Assembly: GCA_027627225.1 (NCBI GenBank)
Contig: CM051029.1
Coordinates: 11,393,715 to 11,457,714 of the forward strand
DNA: 64,000 bases
From: Congeria kusceri
Taxonomy: Eukaryota; Mollusca; Bivalvia; Myida; Dreissenidae
Direction: 5' to 3'
The translations under genes and the position numbers were made by a program. The stretch's first letter is position 1; the number at the start of each line of letters is the position of its first letter. The notes below the pieces were generated by a model, which saw only the letters and a program-made list of their open reading frames with translations, was not told the DNA's origin and ran no database searches. Below, one piece after another: positions 39,301 through 42,300 of this stretch.

Positions 39301-42300
39301 TAGGATTTTCAAATAACTTGGCAGAAGTTACAAGCCTACAGAGATGGAGTGGCGCACGCAAAAACCAAGTCACTAGGTCGAAGGTCAAGGTCACAATTCA
39401 AGGTCAAAGGTAAAATAAGAGAAATCAATTGAGACTTTGTCCAGTCTTTACCTGAAAATAACTTTATTGACGGGCGTATCTTTGTGACAATGGCACTGTT
39501 TTTGTTTATATTTATACACATATATAGCAATGTGAGGTATATGCACAACATTCTTTGTATGAGAGGTTAAGCGTTAAAAAATAAATAGGCGTTTTCACCG
39601 GTAGGTGACTCCTGTTTTGCTTACAACACTGACAAAGCCTTGTTGAGATTAAAATTTGAACAGCACTCATATTCATAATCTGACTTACTAGCATACACAG
39701 ATTAGCACATTGTTATTTTTTTTCCAAATACTTTACATTTCCTATTTAATTGTTTTCAGGTGCTTGATCTTAATGAAGGAGAAATTGAGTGGTTGTCAAG
39801 TCACCTTGCCCATACAGTGAAGACCCACCGGGACTACTACAGGCTGCAGGAAGCAGCTGTTGAGATAGGGAAGGTTTCCAAACTTCTGTTGCTAACAGAA
39901 AACGGAGCAGTTGCCAAATATCGAGGGAAATCTCTTGATGAAATACAGATTGATGGTAATATATTGATATTATACATAAACAATTGAACAGATAATTATA
40001 GATTGAAAGTAGGTATGTACAATCCTTTTTTATGCCCCCGCCATGATAATGGCGGAAGGGCATATAGTGCTTACCCTGTCCGTGTTTGTGCGTGTGTGTG
40101 TGTGTGTTTTTGTATGTATTTGTGGGAATTTTCGTGTCCGGCTCATACATTTGTCGTGCATGATGGGATTTCGAAATAAATTGGCACAAATGATCATCAT
40201 ATCAAGACAATGTTTCCCGTGCAACAACCATGTCGCTCGCTTAAAGGTCAAGGTCACAGTGGACACTTGAAGTTGGTGCATATTCCTTATATGGATACAG
40301 TGAAAGTAGATGTTCGTGTCCGGCCCATAACTTTATTGTGCATGATGGGATTTCGAAATAACTTGGCACAAATGATTATCATATCAAGACGACGTGTCGC
40401 ATGCAGAAACCATGTCGCTCGCTTAAAGGTCAAGGTCATAGTTGACACTTGAAGTTTGTACATATTCCTTATATGGATATAGTGAAAGTACATGTTCGTG
40501 TCCGGCCCATAACTTTTATTGTGCATGATGGGATTTCAAAATAAATTGGCACAAATGATCATCATATCAAGATGACCTGTCGCGCGCAAGAATCATGTCG
40601 TTCGCTCAAAGGTCAAGGTCACAGTGGGCACTTGAAGTTTGTGCATATTCCTTATATATGGATATAATGAAAGTAGATGTTCGTGTCCTGCCTATTTCTT
40701 TATCGTGCATGATGGGATTCCGAAATAAATTGTCACAAATGATCATCATATCAAGACGACGTGTCGCATGCATCAACTATGTCGCTCGCTTAAAGGTCAA
40801 CGTCACAATTAGGTAATAGGCATGATCTGTAACAACAGTTACAAAGGTACATACCTTGTATTTACCTTAGTCATAATTTTTACTAATTGCTGTATTTATT
40901 ATGTCTGCTCCACATAGTGGTGGGAGACATATTGATGAGCTGCTGTTTGTTGGTTGGTTGGTTAGTTGGTTGGTCTGTCCATATTTCGTGTCAGGGCCAT
41001 AACTTCAAAGTCCCTTGGACAATTCTAAAATAACGTGGCACAGTTACTAACCAACATCAGACGATGTGTTGCTCGCAAGAACCAGCCTCCTATGTTCAAG
41101 GTCAAGGTCAAACTTGGAGTTCAAATGTCAAATCGTGTCCGGAATAGAACTTCTTTATGCATAGAGAGAATTGAGTTTAATTTGGAACAAATGTTCACCA
41201 TCTTAAGACGATGTGTCGCGAGCAAGTTTCAGGTCCCCGGATTCAAGGTCAAGGTCACACTTGAAGTTCAAATGTTTTATATATAGTGAACTTTTGTGCA
41301 TATTTCGTGTCCCGGCCATAACTTCAAAGTCCCTTGGACAATTCTGAAATAACTTGGCGCAGTTAGTAACCAAAATCAGATGAGGTCTCGCGCGCAAGAA
41401 CCAGCCTCCTATGTTCAAGGTCAAGGTCATACATGGAGTTGAAATGTCAAATCGTTTCCGGAATAGAACCTCTTTATGCATAGAGAGAATTGAGTTTAAT
41501 TTGGCACAAATGTTCACCATCTTTAGACGATGTGTCGCGAGCAAGTTTCAGGTACCCGGGTTCAAGGTCAAGGTCACACTTGAAGTTCAAATGTTTTATT
41601 TATAGTGAACATTTGTGCATATTTCGTGTCCGGGCCATAACTTCAAAATCCCTTGGACAATTCTGAAATAACTTGGCACAGTTACTAATCAACATCAGAA
41701 GATGTGTCGCGCGCAAGAACCAGCCTCCTATGTTCAAGGTCACACATGGAGTTCAAAGGTCAAATCATGTCCGGTAATGTGGGGGAGACATAAATGTTCC
41801 GAAAACAAATGTCTAGTTGTTCACATAATGTCTGTCACACAACACTCATTTCTGTATGCTGTGACATTTAGCGGGGGCATCCGTGTCCTATGAACACATT
41901 TCTAGTTCAAAACAAGCAGATAAAGGTGACAATTTAACATGAAAGCAAACAGAAAAACATAAAAATGACAAAGGAATCACAAAACTCAACAATATTAAGA
42001 GTTTTTGCATTGTTTGTAAGTGTTGTGTAACCTAAACCAATGTTTAGGTGATGATGTTTCCGTTTGTACAGACGAGATTTATTTGGTGATTAAAAAACTA
42101 GCTTTTTCAATGTGCATTTATAAAAGCAATGTTAATTCTTCACTTTTATCTATTTTAAATAGAAATTTATGTTTATTAGCTTATTTGGTTAATTGTTATG
42201 CTCCCCACAAAATTTTCAGGGTAGCATATAGTTGCCGCTTTGTCCGTCCTTCCTTCACACTTTCTTGTCCAGACTATTTCTCAGCAACGACTGTCTGGTA

